64,000 nt of DNA from positions 1 to 64,000 of the forward strand of contig CAKRRS010000001.1 of NCBI GenBank assembly GCA_934394665.1, given 5' to 3'. Below the pieces are notes generated by a model. That model searched no databases and was not told the origin of the DNA. It saw only the letters and a program-made list of their open reading frames with translations. Below are positions 17,260 through 25,753 of this stretch, in pieces. Origin of the DNA: an uncultured Acetatifactor sp. (GTDB lineage: Bacteria > Bacillota > Clostridia > Lachnospirales > Lachnospiraceae). The position numbers and the translations under genes are program-made. Every line of letters starts with the position of its first letter. The first letter of the stretch is position 1.

Positions 17260-18021
17260 ATGAGCGCGAGTCTGATTGCAATAATTATCATACTGGTATT
17301 ATGTCTGGTGCTGGCGGGGGTTATTTATTACGCATATTGTACTTTGAAGAGGAAACTCGGGGAGACTTCCAGACTGCTGTTCGGGACGGATTCCATGATC
17401 GAGGGAATGAAACAGCGGGAGCTGGAAGTAGAGACGACACCGAAATCGGTATCGTCCGCTACCAATCTGTATCTGCCGTCTATTATGAGAGATTTTCCGG
17501 AATTTCATCTGGATGAGATGAAGAGCAGGGCGGAAAATGTACTGATTTCTTACCTGCATGGCATTACCGGACAGAATCCGGCACTTTTGTCCGAAGGAAC
17601 GAATGAACTGAAAGAACAGCTTAAGCTTCGGCTGGAAATGTTACAGAACCGGTCGCAGAAAGAGAGCTTTGACAATATTCATATTCACAGAACGGAGATT
17701 CACCAGTACCGGAAACAGAAAGGCAGGCAGAGCATTGTCTTTCAGTCGGCGGTGGAGTATTTTCATGCGCTGACGGAAAACGGCAAGGTGATCAAAGGCA
17801 GCAGGGATCGTAAGGAACAGGCAAAATATAATGTGGAGCTGGTCTATATCCAGGATCAGGATATGATCGAGAACCAGGCGGATGCCGGGCTGGCACTGAA
17901 TTGTCCGAATTGTGGGGCACCACTTCCGGGATTGGGAGCGAAGAAGTGTATCTATTGTGACACCCCGATCATAGAGTACAATCTGAGAGTCTGGAATTTC
18001 AGCCGCGTGGAAGAAGTATGA
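17260..18021 (+). CDS. single-pass membrane protein with C-terminal zinc ribbon
   Basis: 253 aa. Residues 4-27 are a membrane helix (SLIAIIIILVLCLVLAGVIYY). The cytoplasmic part contains a predominantly helical region and a beta-rich TIM44-like segment (about 85-200), then a zinc ribbon CPNCGAP and CIYCDTP at about 215-235. I do not recognise a named family with certainty. It follows the SPFH gene by 101 bp with a stem-loop between, and shares its zinc-ribbon design, so the two may form one envelope-associated complex. ATG 17260 is the only good start; the upstream extension lacks a binding site. Confidence 0.75.
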   Translation: MSASLIAIIIILVLCLVLAGVIYYAYCTLKRKLGETSRLLFGTDSMIEGMKQRELEVETTPKSVSSATNLYLPSIMRDFPEFHLDEMKSRAENVLISYLHGITGQNPALLSEGTNELKEQLKLRLEMLQNRSQKESFDNIHIHRTEIHQYRKQKGRQSIVFQSAVEYFHALTENGKVIKGSRDRKEQAKYNVELVYIQDQDMIENQADAGLALNCPNCGAPLPGLGAKKCIYCDTPIIEYNLRVWNFSRVEEV

Positions 18022-18081
18022 AAAGAACTTCTAATTGCTCAGAGCAAAGGCTCTTTTGCGAAGCAGTTCCAAGTTTCATAC
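18016..18081 (+). repeat. hairpin element spanning a stop codon (contains GCGAAGC)
   Basis: Outer arms GTATGAAA (18016-18023) and TTTCATAC (18074-18081), then GAACT/AGTTC, with an inner AGAGC-AAAG-GCTCT hairpin (18041-18054) and a TGCGAAGCA mini-hairpin. It includes the TGA of the preceding gene. There is no T-run. Confidence 0.55.
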
Positions 18082-18103
18082 CGTATTGTTAGAGAGGGTC
18101 TGC

Positions 18104-20944
18104 ATGAGAGAGGAGAGTAACAGGGTTACAATGCAAAACGGACAGGATGTGGACAGACAGCTGGATGCTGCGAATAAAGAACTGCATCGGGAAAGAGAAA
18201 AACTGATGGCTGTGATCCGTATGTCAGGCGATCTGATTTTTGAGTATGACATCCCGAATGACAAAATGTATTATGCCGGTCCGGGAGAGGGCATCCTGTA
18301 TTCCGGTCAGGTTACAGAAAGCTATACGGAACATCTGATGGTGAATGCCGGAAACCGTGTGGGAACGGCGGAGCAGCAGCTTGCGGATGCTCTGCGCAGT
18401 GGGAAACCCGATATTTACATAGAATTATGCAAAACGGGGGAAAATGGGGTTCCGCGCTGGGTCAAGGTGATCGGTCAGACATTCTATGATGAAAATGGAG
18501 AACCTGAGAGAGTACTGGGAAAAGTCTGCGATATTGACGAGCAGAAGAAAAAAGAGTGGGAACTGCGTGAAAAATCACAGAAAGATTCTCTGACGGGACT
18601 GTGGAATCATTCCACGATCCAACAGAAGATCGCAGAAAAACTGAAGGGGCTGCAAAAGGGAAAGAACGGTTATCTTGTGGTGCTGGATGTAGACAGCTTT
18701 AAGAAGATCAATGATACCAACGGGCATCTGTTCGGAGATGCGGTATTATGCTCTTTTGCGGATGAAATGAGAAAACATTTTCCGGATGCACTGTGCGGCA
18801 GAATCGGTGGTGACGAATTTGTATTCTATGTGGAAGACATGGAACGCAGCACCTTGAAAGAAAAGCTGAAACAGTTGAACCGGTGTATGTCGGACCGCTA
18901 TGATGATGACAAGACAGGGTTGCATATTTCCTGTAGTCTGGGCGTGGCAGTGACGAACGGGGCGGTCATGGATTATCATCTGCTGTTTCAATGGGCAGAT
19001 GCAGCGCTATATCAGGTAAAAAGCAAAGGCAAGGGAGCATTTTACCTGCTGGAGGTCACAGAAGGTGTGGCTCTGCCGGGAAAAAGCTACTTAGAGAGCG
19101 AAGAGAACAAAGAGGATGAGATCGCGCATAAAGAAGCCAGGTTTGACAGCGAGGAGGATCTTGTATTGTTCTGCATGGATCTGTTGGAGAATGTATCCAA
19201 CCTGACCAGTGCACTGAAGGTGCTTTGCGAGCGTACCTGCAGTTTCTTTGGCATTGATGATATGGTCTGTGTGGAGACTACGGAGTCCGGTCCTATGATC
19301 CGCTATCAGTGGAATCGTGAGGAAAAAGAGAATTTTGCCAAACGGATTTTGCAGCCGGGTGTCTTTGAATGGGACCGGATCCGGAAAAATGCGGACGAAT
19401 CCGGCGCGGTGATCTACCGCCAGAAGGAAACAGCAAATATCTACAAAGAAGAAGCAAAATCCGTGATGATCGTGATGTCTACGGCGTCAAAGGGTGTGAA
19501 AGCCAGCGTGATCTTCACCGATCGCCATACGGACAGAAAATGGCAAGAGAAAAAGAATGCATTGTGCAAGATTTCCCATCAGATCTTTAACCGACTCAGA
19601 AAACTGAAAAATGCGGAGAAGGATCAGAGAGAATTAAACCGAAAATTAAACTATGATGCCCTGACAGGACTTCCGGTCTATAACCGGTTCGTGGATCAGC
19701 TGGAAAGCTATATGGCAACACATGGAAAGGGCGGATTGTACTTTGTGTCTTCTGACTTTTCCAATTTCCAATATGTGAATGAAATGTATGGCTATGAGGT
19801 GGGCGACCGCATTTTACATGATTTTTCCGTGGCATTGCAGGAAAATTGCCAGAGCGGCATTCTGTTCTGCCGTGTGACTTCCGATCATTTTGTAGGCGTG
19901 CTGAAAGAAGACTCCGTGGAGGATGCCAAAGAGGATTATCTGGAATTTACCAATGCTTTTGTACAGAGAGTGAACAGTCGTTATGATCAGTGCAATCTGG
20001 TCATTGCTACCGGATTGTATGAGGTCCTGGAGAACGACTGGTCGGTGTCTTCCATGATGGACAATGCCAATGAGGCGAGAAAACAGTGTAAGACACAGAA
20101 AGTGGACAGCGCGGTAGAAATCTATACGGAAAAAATACGGAAAGACCTGGAGAATACGAGAGAAATCGTATCCGGAATGGTCAGTGCGTATAACAATAAA
20201 GAATTTCACGCCTATCTGCAGCCCAAGGTATCCCTGCATACCGGAAAAGTAGTCGGTGCGGAGGCACTGGTGCGCTGGGTGAAGGCGGACGGCACCATGA
20301 TCATGCCCGGCAGATTTATTGATGTTTTTGAACGAAACGGTTTTGTTACCAAAGTGGATTTCGCAATCCTGGATCAGGTAATGGCATATTTGCAGGAAGC
20401 ACTGGCCGGAGGAGAAGAAGTAGTGCCGATCTCGGTCAATTTTTCCAGAAGACATAACGAATATGCCGATTTTGTTCCCAATATTTTAAAACGTCTGAAA
20501 GATTACCGGGTGCCCAGTGAACTGTTGGAAGTAGAAGTCACAGAGTCTGTGTTTATGTCCGACTTAAACAAGCTTACCAATAATCTGGAGACACTCAGGG
20601 ACAAAGGCGTGGAGATCTCGGTCGATGATTTCGGCAGCGGATATTCCTCGCTGAATCTGTTGTCCAAAGTAGCGGTAGATACGGTAAAACTGGACAAGCA
20701 ATTTTTGGACGATACGATGAACAGTGAACGCGAGGAAACAGCATTGACAATCATCAAATATCTGACTAAAATGTTGAAGCATCTCGGCTTCAAGGTATTG
20801 GCGGAAGGTGTGGAGACCGAAGAACAGCTGGACATGCTCAGGCTGGCGGACTGCGATATCGTACAAGGGTATTTTTATGCGAAACCAATGCCAATCGCGG
20901 AGTTCAGAAAATTTTTACTGGAATTTAACGAAAGGGCGAATTAG
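18104..20944 (+). CDS. PAS-GGDEF-GAF-GGDEF-EAL cyclic-di-GMP enzyme
   Basis: A 946-aa cytosolic protein. Order: PAS (about 25-140); GGDEF (about 155-320) with an intact GGDEF motif near residue 235; a GAF-like region (about 360-500); a second GGDEF fold (about 520-680) whose motif reads RVTSDHF and is degenerate; and EAL (about 695-940) with EALVRW, DDFGSGYSSL, VKLDKQF and AEGVET intact. It should therefore both make and degrade c-di-GMP, with the second GGDEF probably regulatory. No transmembrane helix or signal peptide, so it senses an intracellular signal. ATG 18104 has AGAGAGG at 5-6 nt; the open frame starts further upstream without support. Confidence 0.93.
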   Translation: MREESNRVTMQNGQDVDRQLDAANKELHREREKLMAVIRMSGDLIFEYDIPNDKMYYAGPGEGILYSGQVTESYTEHLMVNAGNRVGTAEQQLADALRSGKPDIYIELCKTGENGVPRWVKVIGQTFYDENGEPERVLGKVCDIDEQKKKEWELREKSQKDSLTGLWNHSTIQQKIAEKLKGLQKGKNGYLVVLDVDSFKKINDTNGHLFGDAVLCSFADEMRKHFPDALCGRIGGDEFVFYVEDMERSTLKEKLKQLNRCMSDRYDDDKTGLHISCSLGVAVTNGAVMDYHLLFQWADAALYQVKSKGKGAFYLLEVTEGVALPGKSYLESEENKEDEIAHKEARFDSEEDLVLFCMDLLENVSNLTSALKVLCERTCSFFGIDDMVCVETTESGPMIRYQWNREEKENFAKRILQPGVFEWDRIRKNADESGAVIYRQKETANIYKEEAKSVMIVMSTASKGVKASVIFTDRHTDRKWQEKKNALCKISHQIFNRLRKLKNAEKDQRELNRKLNYDALTGLPVYNRFVDQLESYMATHGKGGLYFVSSDFSNFQYVNEMYGYEVGDRILHDFSVALQENCQSGILFCRVTSDHFVGVLKEDSVEDAKEDYLEFTNAFVQRVNSRYDQCNLVIATGLYEVLENDWSVSSMMDNANEARKQCKTQKVDSAVEIYTEKIRKDLENTREIVSGMVSAYNNKEFHAYLQPKVSLHTGKVVGAEALVRWVKADGTMIMPGRFIDVFERNGFVTKVDFAILDQVMAYLQEALAGGEEVVPISVNFSRRHNEYADFVPNILKRLKDYRVPSELLEVEVTESVFMSDLNKLTNNLETLRDKGVEISVDDFGSGYSSLNLLSKVAVDTVKLDKQFLDDTMNSEREETALTIIKYLTKMLKHLGFKVLAEGVETEEQLDMLRLADCDIVQGYFYAKPMPIAEFRKFLLEFNERAN

Positions 20945-20950
20945 TAATTC

Positions 20951-23329
20951 ATGAGTATTTATGATACCTTAAATAAAGAACAAAAAGAAGCGGTATTTCA
21001 TACAGAGGGTCCGCTCCTTCTGCTGGCGGGTGCCGGAAGCGGCAAGACCCGTGTCCTGACGCACAGAGTGGCTTATCTGATCGACGAAATGGGAGTCAAC
21101 CCCTGGAACATTCTGGCGATTACCTTTACCAACAAGGCGGCACAGGAAATGCGGGAGCGCGTGGACAAGATTGCCGGCTTCGGCGCAGATCAGGTATGGG
21201 TGGCAACGTTTCATGCGACCTGTATGAGAATCCTGCGCAGACATATTGACCGTCTGGGGTATGATACGAATTTCACGATATATGATACGGATGATCAGAA
21301 AACGGTGATCAAACAGGTCTGTAAGAGACTGAATATCGACACGAAGATCTATAAAGAGCGTACCTTACTATCGGAGATTTCTTCTGCCAAAGATGAACTG
21401 GTGGATGTACGGGAATTTGAAGTGAAATCTGCCGGAGATTATAGAAAGTCAGTGACTGCCAGGGTCTACAGGGAGTATCAGGAGACTCTGAAGAAGAGTA
21501 ATGCACTGGATTTTGATGATATTATTGTCAAGACGGTAGAGCTTTTTAAGAGCTGTCCGGAAGTGCTGCACAATTATCAGGAACGTTTCAGGTATATCAT
21601 GGTGGACGAGTACCAGGATACGAATACCGCACAGTTTGAACTGATCCGCCTGTTGGCAGACGGTTACCGTAATCTGTGCGTCGTCGGTGATGATGACCAG
21701 TCAATCTACAAGTTCCGCGGAGCCAATATCCGCAACATTCTGGATTTCGAAAAGGTATATCCGGAAGCAACAGTGATCAAACTGGAACAGAATTACCGTT
21801 CCACACAGAATATTCTGGATGCAGCTAACACCGTGATCCGCAATAACGTGGGGCGCAAGGACAAGGCACTGTGGACCGAGAAAGGTGCCGGGAACAGAAT
21901 TCACTTCAGGCAGTTCGACAATGCCTATGAAGAAGCAGAATATATTGCGGACGATATTGCAGATAAGGTGAAAAAGGACGGTCTGGCTTATGCGGACTGT
22001 GCTGTATTGTACCGTACCAATGCCCAGTCACGACTCTTAGAAGAGCGCATGGTGGTCGAAGGGATTCCTTATCATGTGGTAGGAGGAGTGAACTTCTACG
22101 CCAGACAGGAAATCCGTGATGTCCTGGCGTATCTGAAGACCATCGACAATGGCAGAGACGAAGTGGCATTGCGCAGAATCATCAATGTACCGAAACGCAG
22201 CATCGGTAATGCTTCTCTGGAAAAGGTAGCGGATTATGCACAGAGGAAGGACATCACGCTGTTCGATGCCCTGTGTGAAGCAGATCAAATCAAAGGACTG
22301 GGAAGAGCCGAATCGAAGATCAAAGGCTTTGTCAACCTGATCCGGGTGTTACGCAGTGGTTTGTCTTCCTATACCCTGCCGGATTTGATCAAGGCATTGC
22401 TGGAAAATATTGAATACGCGGAGTATCTGAAGGATCAGGATGAGGAATCCGCAGAAGACCGTCTGGGAAACGTAGATGAATTGATCACCAAGGCGGCTGC
22501 TTATGAAGAAACCCATGATGAGCCGAATCTGTCGGAATTCCTGGAAGAGATCATGCTGGTGGCAGATATTGATAATGTAGAAGACGGCGACAACAGAGTG
22601 CTTTTGATGACTTTGCACAGCGCAAAGGGACTGGAGTTCCCGGTGGTCTATCTGGCAGGCATGGAAGACGGACTGTTCCCGGGCTTTATGACCATTGCGT
22701 CCGATGATCCCATGGAGATTGAGGAGGAAAGAAGACTTGCGTATGTGGGAATTACCAGAGCCAAGGAGGATTTGACGCTGACCTGTGCACGCAGCAGAAT
22801 GCTTCGCGGAGAGACGCAGTACAATCCGGTGAGCCGTTTCGTGAGAGAAATCCCGAAGGAACTGATGGATAATACACCGCCCCAGAGCAGAAGATACCGT
22901 GATGACGATCTGGAAGATTTTCAGACAAGAAGGGCAAATGAAGCGGCACTTAGGGCAATGGGACTGGAGGCGGCAGTGCCCACACGCACCGGCGAAGACA
23001 GCAGCTTTGGAGGCTTTGGCACGACCGGATTTGATCCAAGACCCAAGGCAGCGTTAAGACCAAAGACCACGGCAAAAGCGGATAAACCCTATATTTCCAA
23101 AGGAATCAGTGGACTAAACCAACTGGCAGGCTTACAGAAGGGTACGGCATTTCAGGCTCCGGAAGCACTGGATTACGCAGCCGGTGACAGAGTGCGCCAT
23201 ATCAAATATGGGGAGGGAACGGTGCTGAATATCGTACGCGAACCCAGAGACTATAAAGTCACAGTAGCATTTGACCAGGCAGGACAGAAGATTATGTATG
23301 CATCTTTTGCAAAATTGAAGCCGGTTTGA
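20951..23329 (+). CDS. pcrA: ATP-dependent DNA helicase PcrA/UvrD
   Basis: SF1A 3'-5' helicase acting in repair and in removing proteins from DNA. Motifs in order: LNKEQKEAV, LAGAGSGKTRVLT (Walker A, about 28-35), ITFTNKAAQEMRER, DEYQDTN (motif II), VVGDDDQSIYKFRGA, LEQNYRS, MTLHSAKGLEFPVVYLAGMEDGLFP and RRLAYVGITRAKEDL. The 792-aa length is slightly larger than typical PcrA because of the Gly/Thr-rich linker, followed by the C-terminal KOW-like DRVRHIKYGEGTVLNI domain that binds RNA polymerase. It begins 6 bp after the GGDEF-EAL stop. Confidence 0.97.
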   Translation: MSIYDTLNKEQKEAVFHTEGPLLLLAGAGSGKTRVLTHRVAYLIDEMGVNPWNILAITFTNKAAQEMRERVDKIAGFGADQVWVATFHATCMRILRRHIDRLGYDTNFTIYDTDDQKTVIKQVCKRLNIDTKIYKERTLLSEISSAKDELVDVREFEVKSAGDYRKSVTARVYREYQETLKKSNALDFDDIIVKTVELFKSCPEVLHNYQERFRYIMVDEYQDTNTAQFELIRLLADGYRNLCVVGDDDQSIYKFRGANIRNILDFEKVYPEATVIKLEQNYRSTQNILDAANTVIRNNVGRKDKALWTEKGAGNRIHFRQFDNAYEEAEYIADDIADKVKKDGLAYADCAVLYRTNAQSRLLEERMVVEGIPYHVVGGVNFYARQEIRDVLAYLKTIDNGRDEVALRRIINVPKRSIGNASLEKVADYAQRKDITLFDALCEADQIKGLGRAESKIKGFVNLIRVLRSGLSSYTLPDLIKALLENIEYAEYLKDQDEESAEDRLGNVDELITKAAAYEETHDEPNLSEFLEEIMLVADIDNVEDGDNRVLLMTLHSAKGLEFPVVYLAGMEDGLFPGFMTIASDDPMEIEEERRLAYVGITRAKEDLTLTCARSRMLRGETQYNPVSRFVREIPKELMDNTPPQSRRYRDDDLEDFQTRRANEAALRAMGLEAAVPTRTGEDSSFGGFGTTGFDPRPKAALRPKTTAKADKPYISKGISGLNQLAGLQKGTAFQAPEALDYAAGDRVRHIKYGEGTVLNIVREPRDYKVTVAFDQAGQKIMYASFAKLKPV

Positions 23330-23435
23330 TTTCAGTATAGTATTTTTTGCAAAAACATGGTATGATAATACAGAATAAAACAATTGCTTGACATGCGTAA
23401 AAAGTGGACAATGTCGGAAAGGCAGGATGAATCCT

Positions 23436-23735
23436 ATGAACAAATTGGAAAATCTGGTAGATCTTGACAAACTGAATGAATTGAAGGTAAGCGAGCTGAA
23501 GAAACTGAATAAGCTTCTCGGCAAGGAAGTAGAAGAGAAGAAAGAGCGCAATGTACTTTTATGGGTACTTGCAATCATCGGTATCGTAACAGCTGTGGCA
23601 GCAGTCGCTTACGCAGTATATCGTTTCTTTTTCGCACAGGATTACCTGGAAGATTTCGATGATGATTTCGAAGAGGAAGATGACGTAGAAGAGGATGATG
23701 ATGACGACTTCTTCGAGGATGAAGGAGAGAACTAA
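23436..23735 (+). CDS. small membrane protein with acidic C-terminus
   Basis: 99 aa. An amphipathic charged N-terminus (NLVDLDKLNELKVSELKKLN) precedes a single membrane helix at about 45-68 (NVLLWVLAIIGIVTAVAAVAYAV). The tail is almost entirely Asp/Glu (about 70-99) and so faces the cytoplasm or outside as a highly negative segment. Its family has no known function that I can name. An ATG at 23427 is in frame; 23436 is preferred on spacing, but the choice is uncertain. Its stop is 3 bp before rlmD. Confidence 0.7.
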   Translation: MNKLENLVDLDKLNELKVSELKKLNKLLGKEVEEKKERNVLLWVLAIIGIVTAVAAVAYAVYRFFFAQDYLEDFDDDFEEEDDVEEDDDDDFFEDEGEN

Positions 23736-23738
23736 CCC

Positions 23739-25211
23739 ATGAAAAAAGGACAGGTATATGAAGGATCTGTGAAAAGGGTCGATTTTCCCAACAAAGGGAT
23801 CGTCTGTGTGGGAGAAGAGACTGCTGTAGTGAAGAACAGCCTGCCCGGACAGAAAGTAAAGTTCTCTGTGAATAAAGTACGCAAAGGGAAGGCGGAAGGC
23901 CGGCTTTTAGAGGTGACGGAAAAGTCACCTTTAGAGACAGGACAGACGTGTTCCCTTTTTGGGCTGTGCGGTGGCTGCACTTACCTGTCACTGCCTTATG
24001 AAGAGCAGTTAAAGGTCAAAGAAGGACAGGTGAAACGACTGCTTGACAGTGTGCTGGACAGGCAGGAAGAACCCTGGAACTTTGAGGGCATCAAGGGCAG
24101 CCCCAAGGCTTATGAATATCGTAATAAGATGGAATTCTCCTTCGGAGACGAGTATAAGGACGGTCCTCTTGCATTGGGAATGCATAAGAGAGGTAGTTTT
24201 TATGATATCGTGACTGTAGCGGACTGTGAGATCGTGGATGCGGATTACCGACTGATCTTACAGACGGTCAGAGATTATTTTGCGGAAGAAAAAGTTACCT
24301 TTTTCCACAGACTGAGCCATGTGGGGTTCTTACGTCATCTGCTGGTGCGTAAGGCATCCCGTACCGGAGAAATCCTGGCGGCACTTGTGACGACGTCCCA
24401 GGATCCGTGGAATCGTATGGAGTCGGACGATCCCCTTACGGACGGCAAAACTGGAATGGCAGGTTCCATGGGCAGTGGGCAGACACAGCATTTGATTGCC
24501 GGATTTAAAGAACGCTTACTGTCGTTGGAACAGGATGGAAAGCTACAGGGAAAATTTGCCGGTATTTTGCATATTACAAACGATTCTGTAGCAGATGTGG
24601 TGCAGAGTGACCATACCGATCTTTTATATGGGCAGGAATATTTCTATGAGGAATTACTGGGACTGAAGTTTAAGATTTCCACCTTTTCTTTTTTTCAGAC
24701 CAACTCTTATAGTGCAGAGGTCCTGTATCAGACCGCACGTGAGTATGTCGGGGATCTGGGCGGCAAAGATAAGACCGTATTTGATCTCTATAGCGGTACC
24801 GGTACGATCGCACAGCTCATGGCGCCTGCGGCCCGGAAAGTCATCGGTGTGGAGATCGTGGAGGAAGCCGTGGAGGCAGCGAAGAAAAATGCGGCTGCCA
24901 ATGGACTGGATAACTGCGAATTTATCGCAGGGGATGTATTGAAAGTACTGGATGAAGTGGAAGAGAAACCGGATATGATCATTTTAGATCCGCCCCGTGA
25001 CGGCATCCATCCTAAGGCATTGCCAAAGATTATCGCTTACGGTGTAGATCATATTGTTTATATTTCCTGTAAGCCTACCAGCCTGGTAAGAGATCTGGAA
25101 GTGTTCCTGGCAAACGGATATCGGGTGGACAAGGCGGTAGCGGTGGATCAGTTCCCGTGGACGGCAAACTGTGAGGTCGTGTGCCTGCTGACGAGACAAA
25201 ACAGTAAATAA
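23739..25211 (+). CDS. rlmD: 23S rRNA (uracil-C5)-methyltransferase, RlmD/RumA family
   Basis: SAM-dependent methylation of a uridine in 23S rRNA. The N-terminal TRAM domain (about 1-55) binds RNA. A [4Fe-4S] cluster region follows: CSLFGLCGGC gives Cys71, Cys77 and Cys80. The Rossmann methyltransferase core contains FDLYSGTGTIA, VIGVEIVEEAVEAA and DPPRDGIHPKAL. The catalytic cysteine lies in YISCKPTSLVRDL. At 490 aa it is the size of RlmD and not RlmC. Clostridia often carry two or three paralogs, so the exact target uridine is not certain. Confidence 0.92.
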   Translation: MKKGQVYEGSVKRVDFPNKGIVCVGEETAVVKNSLPGQKVKFSVNKVRKGKAEGRLLEVTEKSPLETGQTCSLFGLCGGCTYLSLPYEEQLKVKEGQVKRLLDSVLDRQEEPWNFEGIKGSPKAYEYRNKMEFSFGDEYKDGPLALGMHKRGSFYDIVTVADCEIVDADYRLILQTVRDYFAEEKVTFFHRLSHVGFLRHLLVRKASRTGEILAALVTTSQDPWNRMESDDPLTDGKTGMAGSMGSGQTQHLIAGFKERLLSLEQDGKLQGKFAGILHITNDSVADVVQSDHTDLLYGQEYFYEELLGLKFKISTFSFFQTNSYSAEVLYQTAREYVGDLGGKDKTVFDLYSGTGTIAQLMAPAARKVIGVEIVEEAVEAAKKNAAANGLDNCEFIAGDVLKVLDEVEEKPDMIILDPPRDGIHPKALPKIIAYGVDHIVYISCKPTSLVRDLEVFLANGYRVDKAVAVDQFPWTANCEVVCLLTRQNSK

Positions 25212-25221
25212 AGTGATTGAG

Positions 25222-25260
25222 AAAGCCGCCGGCTATCGTGATGATAGCCGACGGCTTTTA
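25222..25260 (+). terminator. terminator of the pcrA-rlmD unit
   Basis: A 16-bp stem with one G-T mismatch (25222-25237 with 25243-25258), GC-rich, ending in TTT. Confidence 0.8.
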
Positions 25261-25274
25261 ACAACTTTCCATCG

Positions 25275-25481
25275 TCATAATGTCTGGTGTACTGGTGTGA
25301 TGACTGCTTCCTTTAACTCCGGAGCCTTGCCCGGATCGATCGTGTCGGGAAATTCCACATCAATCGTGGAGGCAGCCGGTCTGTAGTTCAGACGGAGTGC
25401 GTTTTTCTGAATGTAATCCGTTGCCTGATTGTAAGTTTCTTCGGTTACTCCGTTTAAAGTAATTGTATATAATTTTGCCAT
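25275..25481 (-). CDS. small conserved-looking protein, unknown
   Basis: 68 aa: MAKLYTITLNGVTEETYNQATDY at the start, then a charged middle and a LKEAVITP end. It looks like a short beta-alpha-beta domain, with no transmembrane segment. I do not recognise a family. The ATG has GGAGGA 8 nt upstream, which is the main support for it being real. It faces the convergent rlmD terminator. Confidence 0.55.
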   Translation of the reverse strand: MAKLYTITLNGVTEETYNQATDYIQKNALRLNYRPAASTIDVEFPDTIDPGKAPELKEAVITPVHQTL

Positions 25482-25689
25482 AGTCAGTGTCCTCCGTATT
25501 TTTATTTCAGGTAGCTTCCTGATAGTTATAGTATAGCTTATTTCGTAAAATAATAAATACACAGAATAAACAAATATAATAATAGGAATCATTACTGAAT
25601 TATACAGAATGTATAATTGCGGCTATAACGGAAACATAACATTTGAAGCAAAGGGATTTTAAGATTTCTCGGAGATTTGGCAGGAACAA

Positions 25690-25718
25690 TTGACAGAAAA
25701 TGGAAAGTTCAATATAGT
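25690..25718 (+). promoter_or_regulatory. promoter of the 25754 operon
   Basis: TTGACA, 17 nt, TATAGT, placed 36 bp before the TTG start. Confidence 0.75.
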
Positions 25719-25753
25719 TAAAGAAATGAAAATATTCTGGGGGCATTTTAACA

